Assembly: GCA_043228905.1 (NCBI GenBank)
Contig: JBHGNT010000018.1
Coordinates: 5,642,001-5,706,000, forward strand
Origin: Azolla caroliniana
Taxonomy: Eukaryota; Polypodiophyta
Direction: 5' to 3'
DNA: 64,000 nt
Shown: piece after piece, positions 22,291 to 33,550 of the stretch
Position numbering within the stretch: position 1 is the stretch's first letter
Layout: each line of letters opens with the position of its first letter
Translations under genes and position numbers: made by a program
The notes under the pieces: model-generated
Seen by the model: only the letters and a program-made list of their open reading frames with translations
Database searches by the model: none
What the model was told of the DNA's origin: nothing

Positions 22291-23013
22291 CATGTGGTGG
22301 AAGTATGGGGAAATAACATACGCAAGTTTGCTTGGAAAGAGTTTGAAAATGTCCAAAGAGTTTCTTGAAGTTAAGAAACAAACACCATACAACTTCTTGT
22401 TGCTTGAGATAAGATCACTTCCCATTAATATCGTAGCCATAGAAAGAGTTTGTTGAATACATGATTAAGGTTTCGAAAAGTCCCTCAGATTGACTTCTTA
22501 GAATCTTTTGGTTGGAAGCAAAATGATCCAAAAGACACATAAAAGCAACATTTTGTGTTCTAGTTAGATGCACGATATGGAAAAATGGTTTGGATGATGG
22601 ATGCAACACACTTGATTCATGATGCATCGATGGGTTCCTCTCTGAACGAGGCCTTTTTGTAATGCTCATGTATCATCACATGGAAGAAGTGTGGACACTC
22701 ACCACACATTATCCCTTATTATGTTGCACCTAATTAAAAAAACAAGTTTCTTTGTCAAATGGGGAATGCACAAACACCAATACGTAGTAGAGCTCATCTC
22801 ATTGTTTGTCATATGAACCATTTCTTGCTCTTCACATGCTCGGCATATAGTGCAATTCGTTCAAGTTATGTTGACATACTAAGAGGGAGTGATAACTTAA
22901 AGTGCCATACTTAAGACACCACCGAGAAGGTTGAGCTCATATGTGTATGCTTTATTCATGCATAGAGACTTTGTGCTTCAATGTACAAATACCCCTTCGT
23001 AGGAAGGAGATAC
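22291..23013. other. Intergenic DNA without recognised content
   Basis: No open frame with recognisable motifs, no LTR ends and no RNA gene could be found. Confidence 0.4.
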
Positions 23014-23514
23014 TAACAATCAACAACGGTTCAGTTCAGTTAGAGGGGGTCAAAACCAAACCGTTTAAAATTTTAGAAACTTGAACAGAACCAAACCACG
23101 AAACCGTTAAACCAAACCATTAAAAAAATTTCAAACCATTAATCCATTAAACCGGTAAAACTGCGGTTTCATGGTTCGGTTTCAGTTTTCAACTTAGGTC
23201 AAATTTTAAAATTTAAAAGATTTCATTATTTTAAATTTCAAAATTTTAAAGATTTTCCTAAAATGTGAGAATAAGGCATGAAAATGAAAAGATTGTTTAA
23301 AAACAAAAATTTTAACTTTTTTTTAAAATAAAAAAAACAACAACAATCGTTAAACCATTTAAACCGCGGTTTCTAACTATTGAATCTGAACCGAATCGTT
23401 AAAAAAAACCTGAACTTGAACTTGAACCAAACCAAACCAAACTAAATTGTTTTAACGGTTAAACCACGATTTCACGGTTCAATTCAATTCAAACCGAACC
23501 TTTGCCGATTGTTA
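23014..23514. mobile_element. hAT-like MITE 2
   Basis: Starts TAACAATCAACAACGGTTC and ends TTTGCCGATTGTTA, matching the termini of MITE 1. The body is again GGTT/AACC-rich with an AT-rich centre, 501 bp long. The flanking octamers (GGAGATAC and GCAAACAC) agree at only 5 of 8 positions, so this copy is older. Confidence 0.75.
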
Positions 23515-23790
23515 GCAAACACATATCAAGAACACATGTATACTCTAGTCCCATAGGTCAAAAGTGGCCTCTTTATGGACAATAAAAATTCGAATTATTG
23601 TATACAACTTGGTTCACACTCATTTTGATGTGAGATGAATTGGAGCATAAGTGAGGAAACTAGTTGCCTCTGGATATTTTATCCAAAACAAATTTATGAG
23701 TTTGAGTATCACAGTTTGATAAAATGCTTTGCCTTTGATGACATTCAACTATGCTTTCCACATCTTTAATCCAACAGAACCATTGCAGTA

Positions 23791-24389
23791 ATGGAAGCAA
23801 AGCTTAGCGATTATATGGAGACCCTAAATCTTCGCACACCTGAACAGGCTGACTTTAGACAAGCCTTTTCTAATATTGATCATATCTTCACACTTAGATG
23901 CTTAATTGACCAGACTAAGGCTCGCAAGAAGAAATTATATTGTTGTTTTGTGGACTTCCGCAAAGCATTTGACGCGGTTCCTAGAAAGTGGTTGTTTGAT
24001 AGGCTTAAAAGCTTGAGGATACCAGGTGACATGATTTGGGCCATCTACGCGCTATATGAGAAAGTCTCCGGGTGCATCAGATGCCTAGGTGGTCTATCCA
24101 ATTGCTTCACTAGCACTATTGGTGTAAAATAAGGTTGCCCCCTATCACCGACTCTTTTTGGGATCTACATTGATGAGATCACAGATTTTATCGCTCGTAA
24201 GGGAGGCAACAGAGTAGTCCTTGGGAATACGCAGGTTCGTATCTTTCTCTATGCAGACGACATAGTTTTGCTCTCTGAATCTAAACACGACCTACAAAGG
24301 CATCTAAATGCATTAGATTACTTTTGCACACAATGAGGATTGGTAGTAAATCTAGGGAAAATGAAAGTCCTTATCTTTCACACAACAAC
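23791..24389 (+). pseudogene. LINE reverse transcriptase, left piece
   Basis: Open from 23791 to a TAA at 24130, then the same frame continues. RT motifs in order: CCFVDFRKAFDAVPR (23940-23985), GCPLSPTLFGIYIDE (24133-24175), FLYADDIVLLSES (24243-24285) with intact YADD. These belong to the non-LTR (LINE, jockey-like) class. The sequence is cut at 24389 by Ty3 element E and resumes at 29275. Confidence 0.85.
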
Positions 24390-24732
24390 TGTCACGGATG
24401 AACAATTAGAAGATAAAGAGATGGATAAGTTGATGACAATGAGTAAGAACATCTATTCCATGATTGGTGTTGATCTCCTTGATGTTAACAAGGGAGATCA
24501 ACCCTTTTTATACATGTTACATTGTAGTGATGCATGATAAGTATGTTCATGCCAAGTCTTACATACTATATCAAGCATACTAATTCTTGCATGCCAAGTC
24601 TTAAATACTGAGTCTTACATACTTTGTCTTACATACCACTCTTTATACAAAGGTTTAAAGTCTAAAGTTTGTCTAGGAGAAATATATATATACAATGAAC
24701 TAAGATTCAAATATGAGTCGATGTTCATGACA
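24390..24732 (-). repeat. 3' LTR of E (left)
   Basis: 343 bp, shared with 28914-29274. TG...CA ends. Confidence 0.88.
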
Positions 24733-24756
24733 TTATCCTCCCCTTAAGCGCCAACT

Positions 24757-25160
24757 TCAAGAAGGTGCAAGTTTGTGAGGATATCGGAGATGGAAATCAT
24801 GAACCACTTCCAGGGCATTTCGTAAATGTCTAGCGGGCTCCCATGTGGCCTTAGAGATGGGATATCCTTTCCATAAGACCAGATACTGGAGCTTTTGTCG
24901 TCTCTTGCACGAGTCTAGAATGGTCTCGACTTCATACTCATCCCCGGTCGTCAAAGCCACAGGGGGGGTGCCTCAATGCTTCTTCCTGGAATTGAGGATG
25001 GATGATAGAGCTCAAGAAGTGATGCATTGAAGACATTGTGAATTCGGTAGTGTGATGGAAGAGCAAGACGGAAAGCCACAGGGTTGACTTTGTCAATGAT
25101 GCAGAATAGACCCAACTTTTTGTAATCAAGTTTGTTGCATGGGCGAGTTGTCAAAATATG
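24757..25160 (-). pseudogene. E integrase C-terminal part and chromodomain
   Basis: The minus strand encodes KLGLFCIIDKVNPVAFRLALP (24995-25115 region), the GPF-type end of a Ty3 integrase, followed in another frame by a chromodomain: YEVETILDSCKRR, LVLWKGYPISKATWEP at about 24800-24935. The aromatic cage positions (Tyr, Trp, Trp) are present. Chromodomains of plant chromoviruses direct integration to methylated-histone chromatin. Confidence 0.85.
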
Positions 25161-26001
25161 CCGACGTAATAGTTAGACCATGTCACCGACTTTAAAACCA
25201 AGCGCAGCCCGCCGATGTCGATCAACCTTCTCTTTGTGTCGTTCCTGAGCAATGGAGAGTTCTAGGGATAGGTCATGATGCACTTCTTTCATCACAGAAC
25301 TAGCAGGGATAGCTATGCTAAAGCGTGGGTGGAACCCATAATTTGCAAAAAGGGTGTTACGCTAGTTGATGTGTGGAGAGTATTGTTGTAGGCGAACTCA
25401 ACCATTGGAAGAAATTTGATCCAATCATCTTGTTGCTAACTTATCATACATCAGAGATATTGATCTATGATCTGATTTACTTGTTCTGTTTGGCATCTAT
25501 CTCAGGATGGAAGGTTGTCGAAAATTTTATGGAAGTTCCAAGAGTCTGGAAGAGGCGCTTCCAAAAATGAGACATAAATTGGGGACCGCGATCAGAGATA
25601 ATGTCATTCAATAAACCGTGAAGGTGCACAATATTTGTTAATAATAGATCTGTTGTTTCCATCCCTGAAATTGCTTTAGAACATGGAATAAAATGCGCCA
25701 TCTTTGTGAATCTATCAACCACCACCAATACTAAATTGAATCCCTCAATGTCGGGAAGGTCAGTGATAAAATCCATCGAGATGGAGGCCCATGGCCTACT
25801 TGGAATTGGCAGAGGTTGAAGTAGACCGTAGGGACGATGATGTACTACTTTGGCGTGGGCACATGTATCACATGTTTTCACGAAATTTTTAACAAGTTTC
25901 CAAGGTTGCAGCCACCAATAACTTCTAGAGATTAACTCCAAAGTTTTTGCAATGCCAAAATGTCCAGCTAGGGCATCATCATGGCATTCCCTCACGATCA
26001 T
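25161..26001 (-). pseudogene. E integrase core (broken)
   Basis: The minus strand encodes a zinc-binding part (GHFGIAKTLE ... CDTCAHAK) and the rve core: SMDFITDLP (first Asp) and IISDRGPQFMS (second Asp). The third motif reads HPEIDAKQNK followed by a stop, so the catalytic Glu region is damaged. 25477-26001 is open for 174 codons; further down the frame is eroded until the C-terminal part. Confidence 0.85.
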
Positions 26002-26804
26002 GAGGCGGAACCATGGGGGTTATGGACTGGAAGGATTTAGAGCTCACCTGTACAACAGAAGCAAGATTTACACATAAGACATATAGGTGAAAGAAAACAT
26101 TCGTTTATATCAAAATAATAGATTCTTTTATAATATAAGAATTGTGTTACAACGGATTGGATATGAAAATGAGAGATAATTTTGAAAGAAGGATTTGGCC
26201 ACCATATAAGGAGTGGTTCGATATGAATATCAGAGATTGTTTTTCCCAGCAATGGAGAGAATGAAAAGAAGAAAAAAGAAAAAAGAAAAAAGAGAAAGAG
26301 TGTGCAATATATATAGAGTTCTTTGTTGATCATGGCCCTTGATGTTCCGTTGCATGCATCCGCACATGACCTTTCTTTAGTTGCATGGCCTCTACTTTTT
26401 AGTCGCATACCTCTACTTTTAGTTGCATGCGTCCACACATGGCGTTTTTGCTACATGTAACCGACCCGTGCACTACGAACGCTCAAAGCGTGCAGGCATC
26501 CGTGCGTGTTATCCGTCAATGCATCGCGACCAAGCCGTGCACGGATGCCTGCATGGTTTAGTCACGCTCTAACCGTACAGGCATCCGTGCCCCTAGTCAT
26601 CGAGCCGTGAGCACCTCGACCGCTCAAACCGTGCAATCATCCATGCACTACGGATCGCTCCAAATGGCCAAAGAACTTGTGAAAATAACTTGTGCACTAC
26701 GAACAACCCATGCACCAAGCACCCAGATATGAGGTAATGGGTTTGAGATCTGCTTATATAATGTGGGATCTTATGTTGTCCTATCTATGTGGGATATCTC
26801 ACAG
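26002..26804. other. Non-coding insert replacing E RT, first part
   Basis: No RT or RNase H motif is found on either strand between integrase and protease of E. This part has an A/G-rich run at 26260-26300 and a cluster of CCGTGC repeats at 26455-26720. Confidence 0.65.
26455..26720. repeat. Cluster of inverted and direct copies of a GCAGGCATCCGTGC motif
   Basis: CGTGCAGGCATCCGTGC near 26489 is followed by its reverse complement GCACGGATGCCTGCA near 26537, then again by forward copies near 26576 (CGTACAGGCATCCGTGC) and a looser one near 26627 (CGTGCAATCATCCATGCAC). Adjacent forward and reverse copies could form a hairpin. Confidence 0.7.
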
Positions 26805-27332
26805 TTTTGTTTTCCTCATCTTCTCAACTTCATACTCACATAACTTGATACTTAGTTGTTCGTTTCATATGTAGAAAAATGTGTTTGAAAGCTCTTGAAA
26901 ACGTCCATCTTTTTGTACTAAGCCATTTAAGCTAATCTAAAACAATTATTTCACTATTTCTTTATATCGTGTGTGAAGAGTTTTGTTTTCCTCATCTTCT
27001 CAACTTCATACTCACATAACTTCATACTTAGTTATTTGTTTCATATGTAGAAAAATGCGTTTGAAAGTTGTTGAAGACGCCCATCTTTTTGTACTAAGCC
27101 ATTTAAGCTAATCTAAAACAATTATTTCACTATTTTTTTATATCGTGTGTGAAGACTTTTGTTTTCCTCATCTTCTCAACTTCATAGACACATAACTTGA
27201 TACTTAGTTGTTCGTTTCATATGTAGAAAAATGCGTTTGAAAGCTCTTGAAGACGCCCATCTTTTTGTACTAAGCCATTTAAGCTAATCTAAAACAATTA
27301 TTTCACTATTTTTTTATATCGTGTGTGAAGAA
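26805..27332. repeat. Three tandem copies of a 176-bp unit
   Basis: Units 26805-26980, 26981-27156 and 27157-27332 each start TTTTGTTTTCCTCATC and end with GTGTGTGAAG plus one or two bases. The period is exactly 176 bp in both steps and the copies differ by only a few bases, so the array is recent or homogenised. It abuts the E protease. Confidence 0.9.
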
Positions 27333-27893
27333 CCACATGACAATGGGAGTTGTCCCTGAAACATGAGTGGGAGGCACTGTTGACACAGTCCTCACCAGAG
27401 TAGGCGGCCAAACAAATGGTAGAGCATTGGCTCGAAGAAGAGTGGAAGTAATCTCTTGTGGGCGAGAATTCGAGGTGAAGTTGATGGAGCGAGATCGCCA
27501 ATCCACGATTGGATTGTGAGTCTCGAGCCATGATAACCCCAAGATGATAGGATGTCGAGGTGATGTGATGAGGTTAAAAATGATTTCTTCCTGTTGGGCT
27601 CCTATGTGGAGACTCAAGGGAATTGTTGTATTTGTGATTGCACCAGAAGAGAGTGTTCGACCGTCGATCAGTTCAACTAGAATTGGGATAGTTATTTTGT
27701 TGCTTGGAATGTTGTGTGTCCGTGCAAACATGATGTCAATAAAGCACGACGTAGCCCCAAAATCCAACAAAGATTTTGTCTTCAAAGTGGTAGAGCCAAA
27801 TTGAAGAGTGACTGGAAGCGTGAAGCTTGTTGTCAAGGAAGTCAATTGATTGGGCCCTTGACACAATTGTCGACTCTTGTGGTTCAGATGCAC
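27333..27893 (-). pseudogene. E aspartic protease
   Basis: The minus strand is open for about 195 codons: SLLDFGATSCFID near 27775, ILVELIDGR, then HPIILGLSWLETHNPIVDW near 27500. This is the Ty3-type protease. The catalytic Asp is kept but the next Ser is Phe. The reading runs straight into the tandem array, which gives the deletion or insertion breakpoint at 27333. Confidence 0.82.
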
Positions 27894-28856
27894 ATCCCCT
27901 AATGCAACTGGACATTGGAGTTTTCCTTTTGGGAGAAAATGTCAACCCCATCCATAGGATGTGGTGTTTGACAGGGTCCCTTTTTGGGCAAGAGCGGATC
28001 AAATGGTCAGGGCCAGCACAATAGAGACATAAATTGGGGCACATAATAGAGACATAAATTGTTGGCCCGTCGATGTTGTCGTTGTGCGTTAGTCAATGGT
28101 CGGTAGTGAATTCGATTGATCTCCATTGGGGAGCTAGAATCTATGGCGGGCGTTGAAGATGAAGATGAAGTGGTTGGCCAAGGTGGATGGATTCGGTGAG
28201 GACATTCCTCTTGCTGGAACTCAAAGAGACGGTTATCAAAGTGCACAACTTGGGAAATAGCCTCATTCAAAGATGTGAGCTCAGGAAAGTTAAGAAAAAG
28301 ATTTTTTATCTCACCCCGTAATCCTCAACGGAGTTGATCGAGGAGGGCTTGTCCATCCCATTCCACATCGCATGCAAGCTGATGAAATTCAGATGCATAG
28401 ATTGATGTCGCACGTCTTCCTTGTTGTAACGCATATAGTTTGTTGAGTGCCGCTCGTCATTTTTAAGTCTCCCCGAAAGTTGCCTCAAATTCGGTAAGAA
28501 ATGCTTGGAAGTCATTCAAAAGAGGCCACCAAAGGGACAAACGAGGCTTGCGCTTGTCTTCTTAGCAGCGTGCCGATGAGCCCAACTTATCGAAAGTCAT
28601 CAGAATATTGTCAGCCTTGAAGATGAATAATAAGGCATATTTGGTTGATGAAGCCTCTTAATCGTGACCTTGTTCCATCAAATTTTTCTGGCAAGCTAAT
28701 ATTGCGTTCTATAGCAGAAGGCTCAATAATTGGGTGAGGTATAACTGTCGTCGCTACCTGAAGTTCTTGAACAAACTTTCATAAGTTTGCATTCTCATGT
28801 TGGAGTTGTTGCAACACTGTTAAAATTTGCTCAAGGTTACGAGATGATTCTGACAT
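27894..28856 (-). pseudogene. E gag and zinc knuckle (broken)
   Basis: The minus-strand ATG at 28856-28854 opens a short coiled gag start (MSESSRNLEQILTVLQQL). Further parts include FHQLACDVEWDG-type gag core at about 28340-28400, LTSLNEAISQVVHFDNRL at 28200-28280 and the knuckle CLYCAGPDHLIRSC near 28010-28035. Several stops and frame changes occur. Confidence 0.75.
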
Positions 28857-28913
28857 GATAGTGTATTGAGAAAGAAGACAAAAAAGAGGGAAGGAGATCA
28901 ATCTGTCACGGAT

Positions 28914-29274
28914 GAACAATTAGAAGATAAAGAGATGGATAAGTTGATGAGATAGAGAGATGGAGAAGTTGATGACAATGAGTAAGAATATCTATTCCAT
29001 GATTGGTGTTGATCTCCTTGATGTTAACAAGGGAGATCAACCCTTTTTATACATGTTACATTGTAGTGATGCATGATAAGCATGTTCATGCCAAGTCTTA
29101 CATACAATAATATCAAGCATACTAATTCTTGCATGCCAAGTCTTAAATACTGAGTCTTACATACTTTGTCTTACATACCACTCTTTATACAAAGGTTTAA
29201 AGTCTAAAGTTTGTCTAGGAGAAATATATATATACAATGAACTAAGATTCAAATATGAGTCGATGTTCATGACA
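28914..29274 (-). repeat. 5' LTR of E (right)
   Basis: 361 bp; same ends as 24390-24732. It carries a short duplication of GATAGAGAGATGGA-like sequence that makes it 18 bp longer. Confidence 0.88.
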
Positions 29275-30660
29275 ACCGAAGTTAGAGCTAAATGTCACCT
29301 AACCATCTCCCATAGCCCAGTTGAGGTGGTTGGATCATATATCTATATCGGTGTCACTTTCAGTGCTTGCTCAAGTAAATTTTCGATGACATAAGCAACG
29401 AAGGATAGACTTACGAGAGGACATGCATCCCTCTCACTCCTAGAGAGACAATATCACCAAGCATACTTCCAAGAGGCATGGACTAAGGGGTTGCTCTTTG
29501 ACTCATTAATAACCCCCTCTCTCATGTATGCATTAGTGGTTTGGGCTCTAGGGCTACCATCTTTCATGTGGACGCAATTAGAGAGACCATTGGTGATGAT
29601 GTTATCATGCCAGCTCCGAAGCAAATCGACAGTACCACATGACATTATTAGAGTTGAGTTCACTTTACCCCTGATGCTAGTAGAGGCATTTTTTCAATTT
29701 GTAGTCTTTATTTATAGGATACATGGACAACCACATGATAGGATATCCTATCAAGCCTTTGAGGCCACTCGATCACTGTATGAGTTCGGCTATACTAGCT
29801 CATGGTATGGCATGATGGTGAGTTGGCTTCTTGCAAATTGTGAGTCTAATAACCTACCTCCCCTTAGGTAAAACCACGCAAATGATAGTACTTTAATCTC
29901 TCATAAGGATTGTAATAAAGTAATATGCCAAGAAATATGACAAATTTACACTTGGTATAAATGGAGCACCCCATTAGAGCCACTCCCATCTAAAATGTTG
30001 TACTATAAGGAACACTTCATGCACTTCTCTAAGTTAGGTTTTATTACACGACCAAAATACCTGGATGTATTCTTATCAAATGCACTAAGGGTTGCCATTG
30101 GACAACTTAGAATATCATCTCACCAACTTGAGATTAAGAGTGGTCGTATTAATGGAGTCCCTAGAGAGGAAAGGATAGGTTGACTATGTCACATAAACAT
30201 CGAGGATGAGTACCACTTTACATGCAAGTGCCCAACTTACGCCAAGATAAGGGCAAAATACCTAGACATACTATACTCTATCCCTCTCCCACCCTCCCAA
30301 AACTATTAGATACTCTAGATATAAAGAAAGTAGGTAGATATATCCTAGAACTAAAACAACACAAAGAAAATAAGCTACAAAATGTTGACAATAATGTTTT
30401 TAATATTCACCAACATGCAACAAATGAATTTTTTCAGGAGCAGGGGGAGACAACGGATGTCAACACACTTGCACCACTCGGCCTCTTCCTTGATGAAGCA
30501 GAAAACCAAAGAAGAACCAAACGCCCTCAGATGATGGGTTTCAAAGCAACTTGACGTAGTGTAGAAGCAATTAAGAAAATAAGGGAACGTGAGCTACACC
30601 GCCTAGAAGCCATGGCTAGGGCACTCTCTATACCGGGACCACGGGTCATTACCACACTGA
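29275..30660 (+). pseudogene. LINE, right piece (C-terminal region)
   Basis: The LINE reading resumes after E with a VEVVGSYIYIGVTF-like stretch at about 29320-29365, then a long open part at 29491-29871. A cysteine/histidine pattern (LCHINIEDEYHFTCKCPTY, 30187-30240) matches the zinc-like C-terminal part of plant jockey-like LINEs. Stops at 29870 and 30181 break it. Together with 23791-24389 it gives the pre-insertion LINE. Confidence 0.75.
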
Positions 30661-30844
30661 AACTCTTTGACCTCCCACTTCTTTTTGAGAGGCTTGGGTG
30701 GAAATGAAATTAGGCTTAGTGTAAAATCATTTCCTTTATCGAATGTGTTACACCATAACACGTTTTGTACAATACTAGAACTCTCTTGGCTTAAGTACTA
30801 TTTTTATTTTACTTTTATTATTATTTTCAGTTCTGGTGATTGGA

Positions 30845-30925
30845 TAAAAACCCCATTTTGTTGTACACCAATTGTCTCATGGGCCAATTTTGGCCTTCGA
30901 AGACGTTAATATATCTTTCTTTTCT
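30845..30925 (-). repeat. Inverted relic of the copia A leader
   Basis: This stretch is close to the reverse complement of 4510-4590, the untranslated leader of copia A (shared GTCTCATGGGCCAATTTTGG and GACGTTAATATATCTTTC). No LTR of A is found nearby, so it is a fragment of a related element. Confidence 0.7.
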
Positions 30926-30939
30926 TTCTCATAGTCATA

Positions 30940-31185
30940 GTATATAACCTCAATTTCAACGTTCATTAGTAAAGTTCTTGAACATTGACTTTCACCTATA
31001 TTACGCAAAAGTGTTATATTTTGATCCCATTGGTCATATTGACCTTTGAATTCATAATATGCAACCTCAATTGCAATATTCATTAGTAAAGTTCTTGACC
31101 ATTGAGATTCATTACACACTTTCACATGTATTATGCAAAAATGTTATATTTTTTGTCTCATTGGTCATATTTGACATTTGAAGAT
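30940..31185. repeat. Tandem duplication of about 117 bp
   Basis: AACCTCAATT...TTCATTAGTAAAGTTCTTG occurs at 30946 and again at 31063, and the following GTTATATTTT...CATTGGTCATATT is also repeated. The copies have drifted. Confidence 0.7.
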
Positions 31186-31529
31186 GATAATGAAATTTCT
31201 CTCTTTCTCTTGAACCCCAAAAGAGCGAGAACAAAGGCAAGCTTATGCAAAGTTTGAGATATATCTTACAATCCTCATCAGACCAAGAATTACATGGGAA
31301 ACTAGATCTTTTATGTCCACCAACACACATTTGAAAAAAGCAAAGCTTCCAAATGGTCTCGAGCTCTCCTATTTATATATCTTTTAGTTCTTGTAGGGCA
31401 TCGTTATGCGAGGGCGTTTTAATATAGGTTGCATTGTGATGTGTAAAGTGTGTCACAAATTGCAGTGCACAAGGACAATGCGGGAACGATGTGTTTTCAA
31501 TTCGCCAACTACTTGTTCTAAAGTAGTGG

Positions 31530-31866
31530 AAATGCACTAATAGTGCGATATACCACAACCATTACAAATAGTAGAACTTTCAAACTCACTTCTAAAAATG
31601 AGACAATCATTTTTGCAAGAAAGAATTGAGTTATAGTCAAGGCTAACCTTGGATATCATTTCCTTTGCCTCCTCAATTGGTATGGGAATAATGTTGTCTT
31701 TCGGTAGGAGCTTTGTTGAAAGTAAACTACAAATGTCCAAGTAATAATATTTATATATTAAAAAGTTGTCAATGTTATTATATATGTTACATTGTAACTT
31801 AATAAGAAGGCATAATGAGGAGCCTATATTCACAATAGCAACATTGTAATTAAAACATTTCTCCAA
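31530..31866 (-). pseudogene. CACTA (En/Spm) transposase fragment
   Basis: The minus strand is open for 109 codons and ends with LLPKDNIIP, EEAKEMISKVSLDYNSILSC, then KNDCLIFRSEFE and CNGCGISHY. This order (leader, EAK helix, CxNDCxxFR, CxxC) is that of the N-terminal region of plant CACTA TNP2-type transposases. Sequence downstream has stops. No CACTA terminal repeats were located. Confidence 0.7.
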
Positions 31867-32029
31867 CCAAATCCAGTTTGTAAGACTATGATTAGAACAA
31901 TTGAACTCAATGGTCTTAGTACATATTTATGGTACAATTTCTTGGTTATTTTCTCGAAAAGAAACTTCTCATAAGAAGAAACACACACACAGGGGGGGTG
32001 GGATTGATAGATCCCATGGTGCAAACGAA

Positions 32030-33550
32030 GGCCTTGCTAGGCAAACTAGTGGTCAGGAGCCTACAACCTCCTGAGGCACCTTGGAAAGTTCTATGGTGGC
32101 TTAGATGGAAGATGTGGTTGCCAAGACAAGGTGGAAATTAGCCAAGCAGCCCATTTTGGGGCTTTGTGCCAGAAATGAGACCCAAATATTGGGGAAGTAT
32201 GCAAAGTCTGTGTGCTATTGGAATTATGAAAGCATGGCAAGAAATAAAAAAGGGGATCACATGTAGGGATGTACATGCCAATTGTGTGGAACCCATTGAT
32301 TAGAGATGTGGATGGGCTGAGTTAATCAATGCCCAAGGGAATGCATTAGTGGAGTGGGAGAGGTTTTTGTCCAATGAGGTGGGCACTCAAAAGTCTAGAA
32401 TATGGAGAATAAGCAGGGGTAAATGCATGCTCAAGAGAATTATAGATGCCATTGCATGCTACAGGAATACCTTGGAAGAGGAAGAAGTAACAACCTCTGA
32501 AATTGTGTGGACAGGACTTATAGATGCTGAAAATTGTTTAATTGGCATTAAGGGAATGAAAGTAGAATCAAATGAGGTATGCTACTACAAACTAGAGCAC
32601 AGAATGGTAGCAACCAGCCTTTCAAAGAGAAAGGTTGATTAGGCTGATCGCAAAAAATGGCAAGAAGGGCATTTGGATTAGCTATCATGGGACCCAACGA
32701 TGTATTTTTGGAGAACTCAAGGACAAACTGAAGGGGGAAAGCTGGTTTAATTTTTCAGGTATAACATGAAGATTGGGAGGCAAATTATTCTAGAACAAGA
32801 ACACGACAAGATTGCGGCAAAGAAATTTTGGATACATGAGGGCATTAGTGGAATTTTGGATACAGGAAAATGATATGGCATGACAGATATGATCGCAAGA
32901 TAATGATGTGCTTATGGCTTATTGCACATAGAGCCTTGCCAGTAGGGACGTGGGGTAAATGCCCCAATGTAGACCCTAGATGTATCGCATGTGGACAGAT
33001 AGAAAGCATTTCCCATTGTCTATGGGAATGTCGTGAGGCAGTGGTTGTATGGGGAATGGCATTATTGCTTTGCCATGCCTCTAGTTCGTTCACCCTCAAC
33101 TGGGGACATGCTTGTTGGATTTGTCTTGAGGATGATGTGGTGAAATACGATAGCACATGCGATGCTCAGTACAAAACGGAGAATGGCATTGTTCGACTGA
33201 TCACTAACAACAAGGTACCTACAACTTGTGCACAGAATCAAAAACTTGGAGATCTTTGGACTTTGCTTGCCCCCATTACTATATGGTGTATATGGACAAC
33301 AAGGTTTACCAGGGTATTTTCAGCACACAAACGCCCTCCAGCTGAATCGATTATGCTAATCTGGCACACATTAATAACTACACTAAGAGCTCAATATGAG
33401 CGGATTGATGGTACTGATGATGTTGCAGAACTAATGAGGCTGAATTTTAGAAAGCGATGGTGTACTACACCGATGGCCGCAACAAATGGAATGGATATAC
33501 TATGGAAGTATGAAGTACCCAGATGGTTGTTCCCCCCTCCCATTAGTTGA
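32030..33550 (+). pseudogene. LINE remnant ending in an RT zinc-binding (zf-RVT) region
   Basis: The best part is 32870-33550, open for 226 codons: LWLIAHRALPVGTWGKCPNV, then CIACGQIESISHCLWECREA (Cys-x2-Cys-x7-His-x4-Cys) and VVWGMALLL. This is the zf-RVT domain found at the C-terminus of plant LINEs. Upstream frames (32349-32642 and flanks) are lysine-rich and fit the region after the RT palm but are split by stops and frame changes. No palm motif is visible, so the piece is 5'-truncated as is common for LINEs. Confidence 0.7.

Larger units (their letters stand above)
24390..29274 (-). mobile_element. Ty3/gypsy chromovirus E without RT
   Basis: LTRs at 24390-24732 and 28914-29274 begin TGTCACGGATG and end GTTCATGACA. 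Coding order on the minus strand is gag, zinc knuckle, protease, then (after a 1.3-kb non-coding stretch) integrase and chromodomain. A purine tract (minus strand, 24733-24750) precedes the left LTR. The RT and RNase H region is missing. The element sits in a LINE; no exact 5-bp duplication is seen, though ACAAC occurs at both edges if the right copy overlaps the LTR end. The chromodomain places it among chromoviruses. Confidence 0.88.

Noticed and set aside
26805-27332. CRISPR-like array
   Set aside because: Three head-to-tail copies of a 176-bp unit without spacers in a plant genome: a tandem repeat.
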